From: Streptomyces regalis
GTDB lineage: Bacteria > Actinomycetota > Actinomycetes > Streptomycetales > Streptomycetaceae
Assembly: GCF_001509475.1 (NCBI RefSeq)
Contig: NZ_LLZG01000345.1
Span: 124,001-188,000 of the forward strand
Reading direction: 5' to 3'
Length of the DNA stretch: 64,000 nt
Shown here one piece after another: positions 63,653 through 64,000 of this stretch. The position numbers were made by a program, and so were the translations under genes. Each line of letters begins with the position of its first letter. Position 1 is the stretch's first letter. The notes beneath the pieces were generated by a model that saw only the letters and a program-made list of their open reading frames with translations, did no database searches and was not told the DNA's origin.

Positions 63653-64000
63653 TTGGAACGCGGGGAATTGATAGCGGGCCGGTACGAGCTGATCAAGCGG
63701 CTCGGACGCGGGGGCATGGGTGAGGTGTGGGCCGGAAGAGACCGCAGCCTGCGCCGCGATGTCGCGGTCAAGCTGCTGGTCCCCGGGGATGAACCCTCCC
63801 CGGAGCTGGCCCTGCGGTTCGAACGGGAAGCGGTGGCTGCCGCGCAGGTCAACCATCCCAACGCCGTCGCCCTGTACGACCGGGGCGTTCACGAGGACGC
63901 GCTGTTCCTGGTCATGGAGAAGGTCGACGGCGCCACGCTCACCGAGCACATTCGCGACAGGAGCCCGATGCCGCCCGCCCGTGCGGTGGAGATCGCCCAC
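63653..64000 (+). CDS. Ser/Thr protein kinase (5' part, cut by window edge)
   Basis: 116 codons from TTG 63653, behind GGGGGTGGGCG; no ATG or GTG lies in frame nearby. The N-lobe is plain: LIAGRYELIKRLGRGGMGEV, VAVKLLVPGDEPSPELALRF with the ATP-binding Lys, the C-helix Glu in FEREAVAAAQVNHPNAVALY, and the hinge LFLVMEKVDGATL. The catalytic loop and any sensor domain lie beyond the right edge. Confidence 0.9.
   Translation, partial: MERGELIAGRYELIKRLGRGGMGEVWAGRDRSLRRDVAVKLLVPGDEPSPELALRFEREAVAAAQVNHPNAVALYDRGVHEDALFLVMEKVDGATLTEHIRDRSPMPPARAVEIAH

Overview
The window is about 71% G+C, with dense genes, many GTG starts and tight ATGA/GTGA overlaps. It carries a 14-subunit-type nuo operon, futalosine-pathway menaquinone genes, several Hanks-type Ser/Thr kinases, an ECF sigma factor and Tat-type secreted flavoproteins. 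Together these point to a Streptomyces (or very close actinomycete) chromosome core region. No tRNA, rRNA, CRISPR array, prophage or complete insertion sequence was recognised.

Layout. 1-12008 (minus): nuoA to nuoL (nuoL cut by the window edge), the proton-pumping NADH:menaquinone oxidoreductase, with a Rex-like redox operator upstream of nuoA. 12752-23062: secreted NlpC/P60 hydrolase, Tat flavoprotein, deformylase, prenyl-chain reductase, GNAT, PASTA protein, menG, a decayed glycosyltransferase/acyltransferase pair, a metal-motif-less amidohydrolase-like protein, mqnC and a prepilin peptidase. 23062-28081: two Ser/Thr kinases and mqnA. 28390-38248: cold-shock protein, XRE-cupin regulator with azlCD, methyltransferase, ketosteroid-dehydrogenase-like flavoprotein with a DUF6817 partner, a LysR gene broken by a 64-bp perfect hairpin, a lone sugar-binding lipoprotein, an LNPQPLPP-motif protein, and an ECF sigma/CU044_5270 pair. 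38362-43793: fatty acyl-CoA ligase, a thiolase remnant, FabG4-like reductase, MaoC dehydratase and TetR. 43850-48678: two SPFH proteins, DUF4229, GNAT and a UdgX-type uracil-DNA glycosylase. 49338-55515: mqnE, Lrp, ubiX-like, rhomboid, Uma2, UbiA-type prenyltransferase and UbiD-type decarboxylase. 55604-64000: PLDc_N protein, NCS1 permease, a four-gene EACC1/caspase conflict cassette, a ricin-lectin Ser/Thr kinase, TetR, and the start of another kinase.

How the genes fit together. The strongest theme is menaquinone: mqnA, mqnC and mqnE make the naphthoate nucleus; the UbiA/UbiD/UbiX-like set prenylates and decarboxylates it; MenG methylates it; a geranylgeranyl-reductase-family enzyme probably saturates the side chain; and Nuo reduces the finished quinone. 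mqnB and mqnD are not in the window.

The most unusual system is at 57601-60957: a small helical-repeat protein, a 473-residue Sel1-repeat protein, a membrane-anchored EACC1-like protein and a caspase-like protease with its own Sel1-repeat tail, packed as one operon. It looks like a regulated protease (abortive-infection or programmed-death) conflict system. There is also clear gene decay: a hairpin-disrupted LysR gene, a thiolase fragment, and a glycosyltransferase/acyltransferase pair reduced to pieces.
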